A stretch of 64,000 nucleotides of DNA from Phenylobacterium sp. GTDB lineage: Bacteria > Pseudomonadota > Alphaproteobacteria > Caulobacterales > Caulobacteraceae. The stretch is taken from NCBI RefSeq assembly GCF_030679875.1, contig NZ_JAUXSP010000019.1:310001-374000 (forward strand). Direction: 5' to 3'. Below the pieces are notes generated by a model. The model made no database searches. It worked only from the letters and a program-made list of their open reading frames with translations, and was not told where the DNA came from. Positions 33,727-45,582 of the stretch are shown one piece after another; position 1 is the first letter of the stretch, and each line of letters begins with the position of its first letter. A program made the position numbers and the translations under genes.

Positions 33727-34167
33727 CTAGGGCCGTTGGTTGGACGGCAGGGCGGCGACCTCGGCGGCGTTCAGCTTGCGCATGCCCTGGATCAGACACG
33801 GCGTGGCGCCGATCGGGGTCGAAACCTTGATGTCCAGGTCCATGCGGTCGCAGATGACATCGGCGCCGCCAGATGGGATCAACACCAGGGGGTCGGACGT
33901 CGCCGTACTCAGGCAGGCGTTGCGCATGTCCACGCGGAACACATCCTGCGGCCCGACGCTGGTGCGGAACAGGACGGTGCTGCGATCCACGATCTTCTGG
34001 CCCCGAATGCCGCTGACACGGAAGCAGGCGCGCTCTTGGGCGGGCGCTGTGGCCGCGGCCATGACGCCCGAGGCGGCGTTGGCCTGCTGCCCAGGCGTGT
34101 TGGCGGCGCAGCCGGCGAGGGTGAGGGCGGCGAGGGCGGCCACTGGCGCTGCAAAATTTAGGCTCAT
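33727..34167 (-). CDS. DUF6491-like lipoprotein
   Basis: A 146-aa predicted lipoprotein. MSLNFAAPVAALAALTLAGC has a lipobox LAGC (Cys 20), followed by ACFRVSGIRGQKIVDRSTVLFRTS, which I recognise as the DUF6491 type found in Caulobacterales and Xanthomonadales, and cysteines in RNAC, VICD and TPCL. I start it at ATG 34167, since the lipoprotein signal begins there. Function unknown. Confidence 0.8.
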   Translation of the reverse strand: MSLNFAAPVAALAALTLAGCAANTPGQQANAASGVMAAATAPAQERACFRVSGIRGQKIVDRSTVLFRTSVGPQDVFRVDMRNACLSTATSDPLVLIPSGGADVICDRMDLDIKVSTPIGATPCLIQGMRKLNAAEVAALPSNQRP

Positions 34168-34303
34168 GTTCTTTGATGGCTCCTTGGGTGAACAACCACG
34201 GCCGCCGGCCCAATGTTCCATACTGGTTTTACGAGCCATTGCGGCCAAAGCGGGGCGTTGGCGCGGCCCCTTGGCGTGAGGCCGCGTCGCGACTAGAGTT
34301 CAG

Positions 34304-34399
34304 TTCGTCCTCGGGGGGCCGCGCGTGAGCGGCTGAGAGGCGGGTGAGCCCGCGACCCGTAGAACCTGATCCGGGTCATGCCGGCGAAGGGAAGGGGAG
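34304..34399 (+). promoter_or_regulatory. TPP riboswitch (THI element)
   Basis: Conserved thi-box pieces appear in order: GGCTGAGAGG (34331-34340), ACCTGATCCGGGT (34364-34376) and ATGCCGGCGAAGGGAA (34378-34393). Between the first two, GGCGGG/CCCGCG gives the P3 stem. The ribosome site GGGGAG (34394-34399) of the next gene overlaps the 3' end, so TPP binding probably blocks translation initiation. Outer boundaries are approximate. Confidence 0.95.
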
Positions 34400-34403
34400 C
34401 GCC

Positions 34404-36692
<2,289 letters not shown>

Positions 36693-36701
<9 letters not shown>

Positions 36702-37172
36702 GAGGACGGCGCTCAGGCTGCCATCGGACTCCAGGACCACAAAGGCGGCGTCGGCAAGATCGGCGCCGCCGGACGTGCGGATGGCCGCGCGCAGCTCGTC
36801 CTGCGTCACCCGTTGCTGGCGCAGGGCGCCGGGCAGGGGCTCTCCGTCCTTCAACAACAGGGTCGGCTCGGACTTGACCAGCTGGTCGATCCCCTTGATC
36901 CGCACCGACAGGAAGGTGACGGCGTATTGCAGTCCGACCAGCAGGGCCAGCGCCGCCACACCCTCGGCCAGGGCCAGGTCCTTGGAGGTGAGGATGCTGG
37001 AAAAGGTTGAGCCGATGGCCACCGTCACCACCAGGTCGAAGGCGTTGAGCTTGGACAAGGTCCGCTTGCCCGAAGCCCGCAGCACGACGACCAGGGCGAA
37101 ATAGGCCGCCGTTCCCACGACGAGGATGCGGATGATCGGGTCCCAGCCGGTGAACAGGGCCTCAGCGTCCAT
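36693..37172 (-). CDS. DUF421 (YetF family) membrane protein
   Basis: 159 aa with three membrane helices at the N-terminus (about 15-35, 45-65 and 68-88) and the conserved RASGKRTLSKLNAFDLVVTVAIGSTFSSIL stretch, then a cytoplasmic domain LLKDGEPLPGALRQQRVTQDELRAAIR, the YetF family layout. Function not established. Convergent with thiC; the two stops lie 5 bases apart. Confidence 0.9.
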
Positions 37173-37306
37173 GGGATCGGCTTTCGATGTGTCTCATCGC
37201 CAAACAACCCCTTCGCCCTGACAAAGGCTCCCCCACCCTGCCGGCTTGACGCCGATCAAGGCGCAGTCTCCACAGCGTGGCAGTCTGACGCCTCACGGGG
37301 AGCAGG

Positions 37307-37567
37307 ATGATGGACGGCGACGGTTTTCAGCCCGAGGCAGACCGGCGGTCGCCCCTGCGCCGGGCGGCGTGGGGCATGGCCGCGGCCCTGGCCGGGTTCG
37401 CCCTGGTGAGCGCCATGCTGGCGGTCTCCTATGGCCACACGCCAGCCCTTGAGCGGGCCTTGTTTCAACTGGGGCTCGGGGCGACCGCCCTCATCGCCGC
37501 CATCGGTCAGGTGCTGATACTGGGCGGGCTCGGGCTGCTGTGGAGCGCCTTGCGCCGCCAGGGGTGA
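37307..37567 (+). CDS. Small two-helix membrane protein
   Basis: 86 aa. A charged N-terminus (DGFQPEADRRSPLRRA) is followed by two hydrophobic segments, about 22-42 (WGMAAALAGFALVSAMLAVS) and 55-79. Not recognised. GGGGAGCAGG lies upstream of ATG 37307. Stands alone between divergent DUF421 and the peptidase gene. Confidence 0.7.
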   Translation: MMDGDGFQPEADRRSPLRRAAWGMAAALAGFALVSAMLAVSYGHTPALERALFQLGLGATALIAAIGQVLILGGLGLLWSALRRQG

Positions 37568-37643
37568 GGTTTTGACCGGCCGGCATTGACGCCGCGCGCC
37601 CAAAGGGAAAGTCTCGCCCGCTCAATCGTTCAGAGGCCGATCC

Positions 37644-39572
37644 ATGGTTTTGCGTGCAGTTTTCGTCGGAGCGGGCCTGGCCCTGCTGATGGCCGGTGGG
37701 GCCTTGGCCCAGGTCGAGCGCCGGGAGATCGGCCAGCTGGTCTATGAGGGCGTTCCGGCCGCCCCAGCCGGGCTGCAGGCGACCATCTCGCCCTATTATG
37801 AGGTCCGTTCAGCGGAGCTGAAGGACTGGCTGGCCGACGGCTCGATGCTGATCTCCACCCGGTTCGGCGAGACGACGCAGATCCACCGACTGGCCGCGCC
37901 AGGGGCGGCGCGCACGCAGCTCACCTTCTTCAATGAGCCGATCACCGCGGCCAAGGTCCAGCCCGGAGCGGCGCGGTTCGTCTATCGGCGCGATGAGGGC
38001 GGCTCAGAATACTATCAGGGCTTCCTGCGGGACCTGGACGGCGCCGAGGTCCGCCTCAGCGCGCAGGGCACCCGCAATAGCGACTTCGTCTTCTCCAAGG
38101 ATGGCGCGGTGGTGGTCTGGAGCCAGGTCACCCCAGGCGATCCCAACTACGACATCATGCTGGCCCAGACCTCGGCGCCTGAGTCCCGCCGGGTCGTGCT
38201 GGAAGGGCAGGGCGCCATGGCGCCCACGGCCATCTCTCCCGATGGTCGGCGCATCCTGATCAGCCGCTATAACTCGATCGCGTTTGTGGAGCTGTTCGTC
38301 CTCGACGTGGCCTCCGGGCAGTTGACGCCGGTGGGGCCTACCGATCGTCCGGTCTTCTATGAGGGGGCCGCCTTTGCTGAGGGCGGCGCCTCGGTGGTGA
38401 CCCTCTCGGACGACGGCTCGGAAGTCGCCCGTCCCGTGGTGTTCGATCTGGCCACCGGCGCCATGCGCGACCTGGCGCCGGACGCCGCGTGGGGCGCCGA
38501 GGCCTTTGATCTTTCGCCGGATGGAAGGACCCTGGCCTATGTGGTCAATGAGGAGGGCTATTCGAAGGTTCTGATGCGGGATGTGGCTACCGGCCGGCTC
38601 CTGGCGGGGCCCGACCTGCCCAAGGGTGTGCTGACCGCTCTGAAATTCTCCAAGAACGGCGCGCGCCTGGGGCTCAGCCTCTCGACCTCGACAACATCAG
38701 GGGACGTCTGGGACTACGAGCTGGCCAGTCGCGCGCTGACCCGCTGGACCCAGAGCGAGATAGGCGGGCTTGATCCCGAGCGGCTCGTGGAGCCGACCCT
38801 ATTCCGCTACCCGACCTTCGATGACCGCTCGATCCCGGCCTTTATCTATCGGCCGGAAGGCGCCGGCGGGAAGCTGCCGGTGGTGATTCAGATCCACGGC
38901 GGCCCCGAGGGTCAGGAACTTCCCAACTTCAATCCCCGCCGTCAGTCCTGGGTGAATGAACTGGGCGCCGCCGTGATCATCCCCAATGTCCGGGGCTCCA
39001 CCGGCTACGGAAAGACCTACCTGTCTCTCGACAACGCCGAGAAGCGCGAGGATTCGGTCAAGGATATCGGCGCCCTGCTGGACTGGGTGGCGACCCAGCC
39101 GGACCTGGACGCCAACCGCGTGGCCGTGGTCGGCCAGTCCTATGGTGGCTACATGGCGCTCGCTGTGGCCGCCCACTACAATGACAGGCTCGTCGGCGTT
39201 ATCGACCTCTACGGCATCTCCGACTTCATCACCTTCCTGGAGAACACCGAAGGCTATCGCCGCGACCTGCGCCGGGCCGAATACGGCGATGAGCGCGACC
39301 CGGCCATGCGCGCGGTGTTCGAGAAGATCTCGCCGGTCAATATGAGCGACCGGATGAAGAAGCCGATGATGATCTATCAGGGCGCCAACGATCCCCGGGT
39401 GCCGGCCTCGGAATCCGAACAGATGGTCGCCAGTCTCCGGGCCCAGGGCACGGAGGTCTGGTACATCCTGGCCAAGGACGAGGGCCACGGCGTACACAAG
39501 AAGTCGAACCAGGAAGCCGTGCGCGCCACCGAGGTCCAGTTCTTGAAATCGGTGCTGAACCCGGCTCCTTGA
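37644..39572 (+). CDS. Exported S9-family prolyl oligopeptidase-type serine peptidase
   Basis: 642 aa: signal peptide (about 1-22, ending AGGALA), an N-terminal beta-propeller of WD40-like PD40 repeats (TAISPDGRRILISRY, FDLSPDGRTLAYVVNEEG, LKFSKNGARLGLSLS), then an alpha/beta hydrolase domain. The nucleophile Ser is in VGQSYGGYM (about 498), Asp in YQGANDPRVP (about 583) and His in DEGHGVHKKSN (about 615). Expected to cut peptides in the periplasm; dipeptidyl-peptidase or acyl-aminoacyl specificity is unknown. Confidence 0.92.
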   Translation: MVLRAVFVGAGLALLMAGGALAQVERREIGQLVYEGVPAAPAGLQATISPYYEVRSAELKDWLADGSMLISTRFGETTQIHRLAAPGAARTQLTFFNEPITAAKVQPGAARFVYRRDEGGSEYYQGFLRDLDGAEVRLSAQGTRNSDFVFSKDGAVVVWSQVTPGDPNYDIMLAQTSAPESRRVVLEGQGAMAPTAISPDGRRILISRYNSIAFVELFVLDVASGQLTPVGPTDRPVFYEGAAFAEGGASVVTLSDDGSEVARPVVFDLATGAMRDLAPDAAWGAEAFDLSPDGRTLAYVVNEEGYSKVLMRDVATGRLLAGPDLPKGVLTALKFSKNGARLGLSLSTSTTSGDVWDYELASRALTRWTQSEIGGLDPERLVEPTLFRYPTFDDRSIPAFIYRPEGAGGKLPVVIQIHGGPEGQELPNFNPRRQSWVNELGAAVIIPNVRGSTGYGKTYLSLDNAEKREDSVKDIGALLDWVATQPDLDANRVAVVGQSYGGYMALAVAAHYNDRLVGVIDLYGISDFITFLENTEGYRRDLRRAEYGDERDPAMRAVFEKISPVNMSDRMKKPMMIYQGANDPRVPASESEQMVASLRAQGTEVWYILAKDEGHGVHKKSNQEAVRATEVQFLKSVLNPAP

Positions 39573-39577
39573 GGCGG

Positions 39578-39931
39578 TTAGCGGATGATCATCGACTCAA
39601 AGCCGCCGAAGATCATCCGCTTGCCATCGAAGGGCAGCTTGTCCGGCTCATAGGCCATCCGGGAATCGGCCATCACCTTGGCCATGACCTCGTCGCGCTT
39701 TTCGCGGGAGTCATAGGTGGCCCAGGCGAACACCACGACCTCGTCATCCGTGGCCTGGACGGCGCGGGGGAACGAGGTCACCTCGCCAAGGGGCACATCG
39801 TCACCGACGCATTCCACATAGCTCAGCGCGCCATGCTCCATCCAGACCTCCGAGGCCTGGGTGGCCATGGCCTTGTAGGCGTCCAGGTTGGCCTTGGGGA
39901 CTGCGAGCACGAAGCCGTCGACATAGGGCAT
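39578..39931 (-). CDS. DUF1428 family protein
   Basis: A 117-aa alpha/beta-barrel dimer of the DUF1428 (YbaA) family: MPYVDGFVLAVPKANLDAYKAMA at the N-terminus, MEHGALSYVECVGDDVPLGEVTSFPRAVQATDDEVVVFAW in the middle, and FDGKRMIFGGFESMI at the C-terminus. Function unknown. Convergent with the peptidase gene, with stops 5 bases apart. Confidence 0.9.
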   Translation of the reverse strand: MPYVDGFVLAVPKANLDAYKAMATQASEVWMEHGALSYVECVGDDVPLGEVTSFPRAVQATDDEVVVFAWATYDSREKRDEVMAKVMADSRMAYEPDKLPFDGKRMIFGGFESMIIR

Positions 39932-40009
39932 GGGTCTCTCCTTCGCGGGGTCAGGTTTCAGCTCAAGGACGAACGCCTCCGCCGCGATCCGACAGCCGCC
40001 GCGAAATTC

Positions 40010-40462
40010 TCATCCCCGCTTGCGGCGCTCCTTCTGGATCACCTGGTCCAAGGCCTGGAGGAACCGCGAGCGGTCATTGCGGTCGAAGGGTTTGGGTCCC
40101 CCATAGATATCGCCGGTGGAGCGGAGCTGCTCCATCAGGGCGCGCTGGGCGATGGCCGAGCCGATGGAGTCCTCGGTGAAGGGCTTGCCGTTCGGAGCAA
40201 TGGCGTGGGCGCCCGCCTGTAACACCCGCTCGGCCAGGGGAATGTCGTTGGTTATGGCCACGTCGCCGGGCGCCACATGCTCGGCGATCCAGTCGTCGGC
40301 GACGTCGGGGCCGGCGTCGACGATCACCCGCTCCACCATCGCTGAGGTCGGAATCATCATGAAGGCGTTGGAGACGACCCAGGTCTTCAGGCCGTAGCGC
40401 TGGGCGACCTTGTAGATCTCGTCCTTCACCGGGCAGGCGTCGGCGTCGATGAAAATTTCCAT
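40010..40462 (-). CDS. UPF0178 (YaiI/YqxD, DUF188) family protein
   Basis: 150 aa, resembling PIN-like/NYN nuclease folds: MEIFIDADACPVKDEIYKVA with acidic residues, VDAGPDVADDWIAEHVAPGDVAITNDIPLAERVL with the conserved TNDIPLA, GKPFTEDSIGSAIAQR and PFDRNDRSRFLQALDQ. ATG 40462 is preferred; seven extra residues upstream are not conserved in the family. Family function is not established. Confidence 0.92.
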   Translation of the reverse strand: MEIFIDADACPVKDEIYKVAQRYGLKTWVVSNAFMMIPTSAMVERVIVDAGPDVADDWIAEHVAPGDVAITNDIPLAERVLQAGAHAIAPNGKPFTEDSIGSAIAQRALMEQLRSTGDIYGGPKPFDRNDRSRFLQALDQVIQKERRKRG

Positions 40463-40551
40463 GTCAGGCCAACTCCAGGTCACCGGAGCCGGATCAAGGG
40501 ACCGCCGGCGCGAGCCGTCAAGACCGGCCGTGCGGTTCCTTGTGGGAGGAT

Positions 40552-42144
40552 TTAGCCGGTCTGTCCAAGCGGTAGAGCGTCGAACAGCCGCCGTTCAGCG
40601 CCCCTGGGATCGCTGACCACCTTGGGCTCCAGGTCAAAGATCATGGCCTGACGATCGGCAGGCCCATAGGCGGGCCAGGCGGGGACCAGGGGGTTGTTGG
40701 GGTCACCGGCCTTGGCGAAGGCCAGCCAGCTCTCGCTCATCAGGTCCGCGATCCGCTGCTGCTCGGGCCCGATCCCGGACATGGACTCCGACTTGGCGAC
40801 ATTGTCGAAGACGAAGCCAATCTCCAGGGCGTGGGGCGAGCGCCACTTGCCCCCGTCCACCGGCGTGTCCCAGTCGAGCATGTAGACGTAGACCGGGGCC
40901 CCGCCCTGGGCGGCCTTGCGATCAGCCTGGACGATATGGCCCCGCAGGAAGCGGCTGTCCGTGGTGACGGCGAAGAAGATGTCGCTGGCGGTTTCCTGCG
41001 GATGCATCTGGCGGTAGCTCGCAATGACGGAACCGACGTCGAGGCCCGGAAGGAACGGCGCGAGCTTGCCAGGTAGGGCCTCCCAGGTGAGATCAAAGGT
41101 CGAGGGATCCCGGGGGCCTACCAGCAAGGTGCTCTCGGTTCGGTTGAGGCCAATGAGCAGGGGCACGTTCAGAGACTGAGGCGGTGCATCGGGGGTGAAC
41201 GGATGGCGCTTCAGAGCACGGCCATCGCGCACCGGTCCTGATCCCACCCCAAGGCCCCCTGGCCGTGCCGCGGCCTGGAGTTCCGCCACCGGGACGGTGA
41301 GAATCCTGTTGATCGTCGCAGGGGTCAGGCCAAGGCGCCCCACCACTCCGGCTGCGGCCGTGGCGGCGGCCTCCGGCTCATTGACGGTGAGCCAGGCGCC
41401 GCTCTGAACCGCAGCCCTGTGGAAGAGACCCCGGGCCTGATCCATGGCCATCAGGGTGGAGACCTTGGCCCCACCACCGGATTCGCCAAAGATCATCACG
41501 CGCCCTGGATCGCCGCCCATGGCTTCGGCATTGTTCCGAACCCACTGGAGCGCCAGGACGATGTCCAGCATCCCGACATTGCCGGAGTCCGCAAAGCGCT
41601 CTCCAAACTCCGCCAGATAGAGGTGGCCGAAATAGTTGAGGCGATGGTTGATCGTGACGACGACGACATCGCCCCGCTTGGCCAGGCGAACGCCGTCATA
41701 GGCATGGCTGGTGCCGGAGCCTGCGGCGAAGCCACCGCCATGAAGCCAGACCATGATCGGCCGTTTCTTTCCGTCGGCCACGCCAGGCGTCCAGACGTTC
41801 AGGAACAGACAGTCCTCGCTGTCGGGCATGCGATTGGCCCAGGAGGTGAACAGGCCGCCCGCGTCCCCGCCCGCGAACTGCGGGGCCTGGTCGCCGAACG
41901 CCAGGGCGTCGACGACGCTGTCCCAGGCCTCAGGCGGCCTTGGCGGTTGAAAGCGCGTCGTGGCGGTGTCGGCGCCGTAGCGGACTCCCTTGAAAACATG
42001 GACGCCCGCCTCGACGGCGCCGCGCACCGGACCATGGGCCGTTTCCAAAACCGGACCCTCGGCGGCGTGGCTGCGGCCCACCCCCGCGCCCAGGGCGGCC
42101 AGGGCTGCTCCCGTCGCCAGGACCGTGCGTCGTGTCGGTTCCAT
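40552..42144 (-). CDS. Exported type-B carboxylesterase
   Basis: 530 aa with a twin-arginine-like signal (MEPTRRTVLATGAALAALG, cleavage about RSHAAEG), GESGGGAKV holding the nucleophile Ser (about 217), EDCLFLNVWTP (carboxylesterase B signature 2), and IMVWLHGGGFAAGSG oxyanion region. PLLIGLNRTES and MLDWDTPV lie toward the C-terminus. Substrate unknown; para-nitrobenzyl-esterase-like. It is divergent from a TetR gene, with a palindrome between them, suggesting that regulator controls it. Confidence 0.92.
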   Translation of the reverse strand: MEPTRRTVLATGAALAALGAGVGRSHAAEGPVLETAHGPVRGAVEAGVHVFKGVRYGADTATTRFQPPRPPEAWDSVVDALAFGDQAPQFAGGDAGGLFTSWANRMPDSEDCLFLNVWTPGVADGKKRPIMVWLHGGGFAAGSGTSHAYDGVRLAKRGDVVVVTINHRLNYFGHLYLAEFGERFADSGNVGMLDIVLALQWVRNNAEAMGGDPGRVMIFGESGGGAKVSTLMAMDQARGLFHRAAVQSGAWLTVNEPEAAATAAAGVVGRLGLTPATINRILTVPVAELQAAARPGGLGVGSGPVRDGRALKRHPFTPDAPPQSLNVPLLIGLNRTESTLLVGPRDPSTFDLTWEALPGKLAPFLPGLDVGSVIASYRQMHPQETASDIFFAVTTDSRFLRGHIVQADRKAAQGGAPVYVYMLDWDTPVDGGKWRSPHALEIGFVFDNVAKSESMSGIGPEQQRIADLMSESWLAFAKAGDPNNPLVPAWPAYGPADRQAMIFDLEPKVVSDPRGAERRLFDALPLGQTG

Positions 42145-42195
42145 AGGCCTCTCCCTCTGCTGATTGTTGAGGCCACTATGGGCGCAGCGATCCTC

Positions 42196-42211
42196 TAGTC
42201 AATGCTGACTA
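42196..42211. promoter_or_regulatory. Candidate TetR operator between carboxylesterase and tetR
   Basis: TAGTCAATGCTGACTA is a perfect inverted repeat with 6-bp arms and a 4-base spacer. It lies in the middle of the 101-base divergent region, the expected site for TetR control of both genes. Confidence 0.55.
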
Positions 42212-42245
42212 CAGACTGTCGCGAGGGTTCGCGTTAGGTAGACTG

Positions 42246-42902
42246 ATGCCTGTCCCTGAAACCAAGCCCGATCCCGCTGCAACGCTCCGTCGAGGTCCCA
42301 ACGCCGCGCGGCGTTTGGCGACGCGCATCCGCCTGCTGGACGCCGCGATCGCCTGCCTGCACGAGCGCGGCTATCACCGCACCACGACCACTGAGGTGAT
42401 TGAACGCGCAGGGGTCAGCCGCGGCTCGCTGCTGCATCAGTTTCCCTCCCGGACCGACCTGATGGTGGGGGTGGCCGAGCACATCGCCACCCTGCGCGGC
42501 GAGGCTCACCTGGCGGGCGCCAGCCAGGCGCCGGATGGCCCAGAACGGTTGGGTTGGCTGGTGGACGTTCTGTGGGGACAGGTTTCATCGCCATCGGGCG
42601 TGGCTCGGCTGGAACTGATGCTCGCCTCCAGGAGCGACCCGGAGCTCGCGGCTCGCTTGGGAGAATTGAACGCCCGGCTTGAAGCCCGCCACAAAGAGCT
42701 GGTCTGGAGTCAGCTTCGCCGGATGGGCCTCTCCAATCGGGCCGAAAGCGACGCCCTGGTGGCCCTGTACTCCGCCGCCCTGAGGGGGCTGTCTATTGAT
42801 GCTCTCTTTCCTGAGGCCCAGACGCAGGTGGAAGCCGCCGTCGAGTTGCTGAAGCAACTCCTCATGGACCGTGTCCGCGGCGGTCCAGGGGCGATCGACT
42901 AG
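42246..42902 (+). CDS. TetR family transcriptional regulator
   Basis: 218 aa. The N-terminal DNA-binding domain is RLATRIRLLDAAIACLHERGYHRTTTTEVIERAGVSRGSLLHQFPSRTDLMVGVAEHIA (about 24-82), a clear TetR fold; the C-terminal half is variable as usual. It is divergent from the carboxylesterase gene and likely controls it through the inverted repeat between them. Confidence 0.92.
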   Translation: MPVPETKPDPAATLRRGPNAARRLATRIRLLDAAIACLHERGYHRTTTTEVIERAGVSRGSLLHQFPSRTDLMVGVAEHIATLRGEAHLAGASQAPDGPERLGWLVDVLWGQVSSPSGVARLELMLASRSDPELAARLGELNARLEARHKELVWSQLRRMGLSNRAESDALVALYSAALRGLSIDALFPEAQTQVEAAVELLKQLLMDRVRGGPGAID

Positions 42903-43008
42903 CGCCTGGTGGGACGCTTCGCTTCGCCCGTCTTGATCTGGATCAGGGGGCGGGCCCCGCAGGCGTCGGATGGTCCTGGCCGGTTCACTGCGGCTTGAAG
43001 GCGTCTCC

Positions 43009-44631
43009 ATGTCCATTTCCCTCACCTTCCACGGCGCCGCCGGCTGCGTCACCGGCTCCTGTGTCGAGGTCGAGACGCCGCGGGCGCGACTGCTGATCGA
43101 TTGCGGCATGTTCCAGGGTCCGAAGACCCTCAAGGCCCTCAACTATGGCGACTTTCCCTTCGATCCGCGGAAGGTTGACGCGGTCCTGTTGACCCACGCC
43201 CATCTCGACCATGCCGGCCTACTGCCCAAGCTGGTCAAGGCGGGGTTCACAGGGCCGATTCACGCCACGGCGGCCACCCGGGATCTCTGCGGGGTGATGC
43301 TGCCCGACGCCGGCGGAATCCAGGAGACCGAGGTGCGCCACCTGAACCGGCGCAACCTGCGGCGGGGTCTGCCCCAGGTGGAGCCGATCTACACCGCCCG
43401 GGACGGCGAGCGCACCATCCGGCAGTTCTCCAAGGTCAAGCTGGGGGCGCCTGTCGAGGTGGCGCCTGGCGTGCGCGCCATCTACTGGGAGGCGGGTCAC
43501 ATCCTCGGCGCCACGTCGATCGAACTGCGGGTCGAGACCGAGGATGGTGAGACCTCGCTCCTGTTCTCAGGCGACATCGGCCAGGGCGGCCGCGATTACG
43601 CCGCAGATCCGGAAGGCCCGGCCGGGGTCGATCATCTGATTCTGGAGTCGACCTATGGAGATCGTGACCGGCTGAACCTGTCATCCCCCGAGCGCCGGGC
43701 GGTGCTGGCCCAGGAACTGCGGGACGCCCATGCCGCCGGCGGGCCAGCCCTAATTCCCACCTTCGCCGTGGAGCGCGCCCAGGAGCTCATCGCCGACCTG
43801 GTGGCCCTGATGGAGGCCGGCGAGGTCCCGGAGGCCGACATCTTCCTGGATTCTCCCCTGGCCATTGAAGCGACAGAGGTCTTTCAGCAGAGGGGCTTCA
43901 ACCGCACCACCGGGGTCAACCCCTTCGAACGCCTCCGGGCCGGCGGTCGGCTGAACTTCCTGCGCAAGCCGGCCGAGAGCGACCGGATCGATCGCCTGCG
44001 TGGCTGGCACATCATCCTGGCTGGCAGCGGCATGTGCGACGCCGGTCGCGTCCGCAAGCATCTCAAACGCCTGCTCTGGCGACGCGAGGCCACGGTTTTG
44101 CTGTCGGGCTATCAGGCGGTCGGCACGCTCGGCCGGATCCTGGAGGAGGGGGCGAGCCGGGTCAGCATCCAGGGCGAAGAGGTCCAGGTCCGCGCCAGAA
44201 TCCGCGCCCTGGACATCTATTCGGGGCATGCCGACGCGGGCGGTCTCGTCTCATGGGCCAAGGCGCGCGGGCCAGTGGCCGGCGGCGTTTTCCTCTGCCA
44301 CGGAGAGCCCCGCGCCCTGGAGGGCTTGCGCGACCGCCTCGCCACGGCCGGCTTTCCCCCGGCGGCCATCCGCATCCCGGACATGGACGACACCTATGTC
44401 GTTTCCGGTCCTAAGGTCGACGGCCGGCTGGACGCAGCTCCGAGGCGCAAGCCACGCCTCGCCCCGGGACAGGCGGTAAAGGCCGACTGGCATAACGCCC
44501 GTGTGGCTCTGAACATGGCGCTTAACACCAGGCTGGCGGAGGCGCCCGACGATGCGTCACGCGAGGCTCTCCTGGCGAGGCTGGCGGGCGCCCTCAGCGA
44601 ATTTGAACCGGCCGCCACGCCAGACGCCTAG
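43009..44631 (+). CDS. MBL-fold beta-CASP RNA exonuclease-like protein
   Basis: 540 aa of the metallo-beta-lactamase/beta-CASP family (YsH1/CPSF-like, often called RNA-processing exonuclease). The metal site is LLTHAHLDHAGLLPK (about 63-77), followed by YWEAGHILGATSIEL and LFSGDIGQGGR. The beta-CASP cap has ILESTYGDR, then ALIPTFAVERAQEL, and the C-terminal motif DIYSGHADAGGL. ATG 43009 is supported by family length. RNA processing is the family expectation, not proven. Confidence 0.9.
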   Translation: MSISLTFHGAAGCVTGSCVEVETPRARLLIDCGMFQGPKTLKALNYGDFPFDPRKVDAVLLTHAHLDHAGLLPKLVKAGFTGPIHATAATRDLCGVMLPDAGGIQETEVRHLNRRNLRRGLPQVEPIYTARDGERTIRQFSKVKLGAPVEVAPGVRAIYWEAGHILGATSIELRVETEDGETSLLFSGDIGQGGRDYAADPEGPAGVDHLILESTYGDRDRLNLSSPERRAVLAQELRDAHAAGGPALIPTFAVERAQELIADLVALMEAGEVPEADIFLDSPLAIEATEVFQQRGFNRTTGVNPFERLRAGGRLNFLRKPAESDRIDRLRGWHIILAGSGMCDAGRVRKHLKRLLWRREATVLLSGYQAVGTLGRILEEGASRVSIQGEEVQVRARIRALDIYSGHADAGGLVSWAKARGPVAGGVFLCHGEPRALEGLRDRLATAGFPPAAIRIPDMDDTYVVSGPKVDGRLDAAPRRKPRLAPGQAVKADWHNARVALNMALNTRLAEAPDDASREALLARLAGALSEFEPAATPDA

Positions 44632-44680
44632 TCTTGGCCCCAGGGCTTTGGCAGTCTGCGACACAACTACAGGGAGATCG

Positions 44681-45520
44681 ATGATGTCGTTTCGTCAAAT
44701 CATTGTGCAGGTTGATGAAGGACGCGCCTCGGGGCTGCGGGCGAGGGCGGCCGCCGATCTGGCCCAGAGGCAGGGCGCCCGGCTGACCGGCGTCTTCCTG
44801 ACCAGCCAATATGTCCGCCAGTATATGGCGGCCGAGAGCCTGACCGCCCTGCCGGCCGATGTGGTCCAAAGGGTGCTCAGCGGACATGACGAGGCCGTGG
44901 CCAAGATCGCCGCCGAAGCCAAGGGTCAGTTTGAGGCCGCCTGCGCCGACAGCGGCGTGGAGCACGACTGGCGCATGGTGGGCGGCGACTCTCCGGCGGC
45001 CTTTCTGGCGGTCGCCCGGCGCAGTGACCTGACGGTCTTCCCCCGCCAGGCCAAGGCCTGCCTCAGCGAGCACGGCCTCAGCGCCGCCCAGGTGACCCTG
45101 GCCAGCGGCGGGCCGGTGCTGATCACCCCTGATGATGACTATGCCCCGCCCGTGGGGCGGCGCGTGCTGGTGGCCTGGAATGGCGGCCGGGAAGCGGCGC
45201 GCGCCCTTCAGGATTCCTGGGCGATCCTGCGACAGGCCCAGGAGGTCCATGTCCTGACGGTTTCCCCTGACGGGGAGGGCGGTCCCGATGGACTGCTGCA
45301 GAGCTTGCTGGCGAAGCATGGGGTCACGGCGCAGCTGATCACCGATCCAAGCCAGGATGAGTCCGCCGTCGAGGTGATCGAGCGACAGGTGGCTGAGCTT
45401 GGAGTCGATCTGCTGGTCATGGGTCTCTACGGCCGACCCCGGCTGCAGGAACTGCTGCTGGGCGGGGTCAGCCGCAAGATGGTCGCCGACAGCCCGATCC
45501 CGATCTTCGCCTCTCACTAG
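44681..45520 (+). CDS. Universal stress protein with two Usp domains
   Basis: A 279-aa UspA-type protein with two tandem domains. The first (about 3-145) is degenerate: FRQIIVQVDEGRASGLRARAAADLAQRQGARLTGVFL. The second (about 160-279) has RRVLVAWNGGREAARALQDSWAILRQ, then LLVMGLYGRPRLQELLLGGVSRKMVADSPIPIFASH, matching the GxxGxxxxxxxGS ATP-binding region in degenerate form. GGGAG precedes ATG 44681. Confidence 0.92.
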   Translation: MMSFRQIIVQVDEGRASGLRARAAADLAQRQGARLTGVFLTSQYVRQYMAAESLTALPADVVQRVLSGHDEAVAKIAAEAKGQFEAACADSGVEHDWRMVGGDSPAAFLAVARRSDLTVFPRQAKACLSEHGLSAAQVTLASGGPVLITPDDDYAPPVGRRVLVAWNGGREAARALQDSWAILRQAQEVHVLTVSPDGEGGPDGLLQSLLAKHGVTAQLITDPSQDESAVEVIERQVAELGVDLLVMGLYGRPRLQELLLGGVSRKMVADSPIPIFASH

Positions 45521-45582
45521 GGGGGCAGGCGCCCATTTTCTGAAGCCCCAGAGCGGGGCGACCGCCAGTCTCGGCAAAGAGC

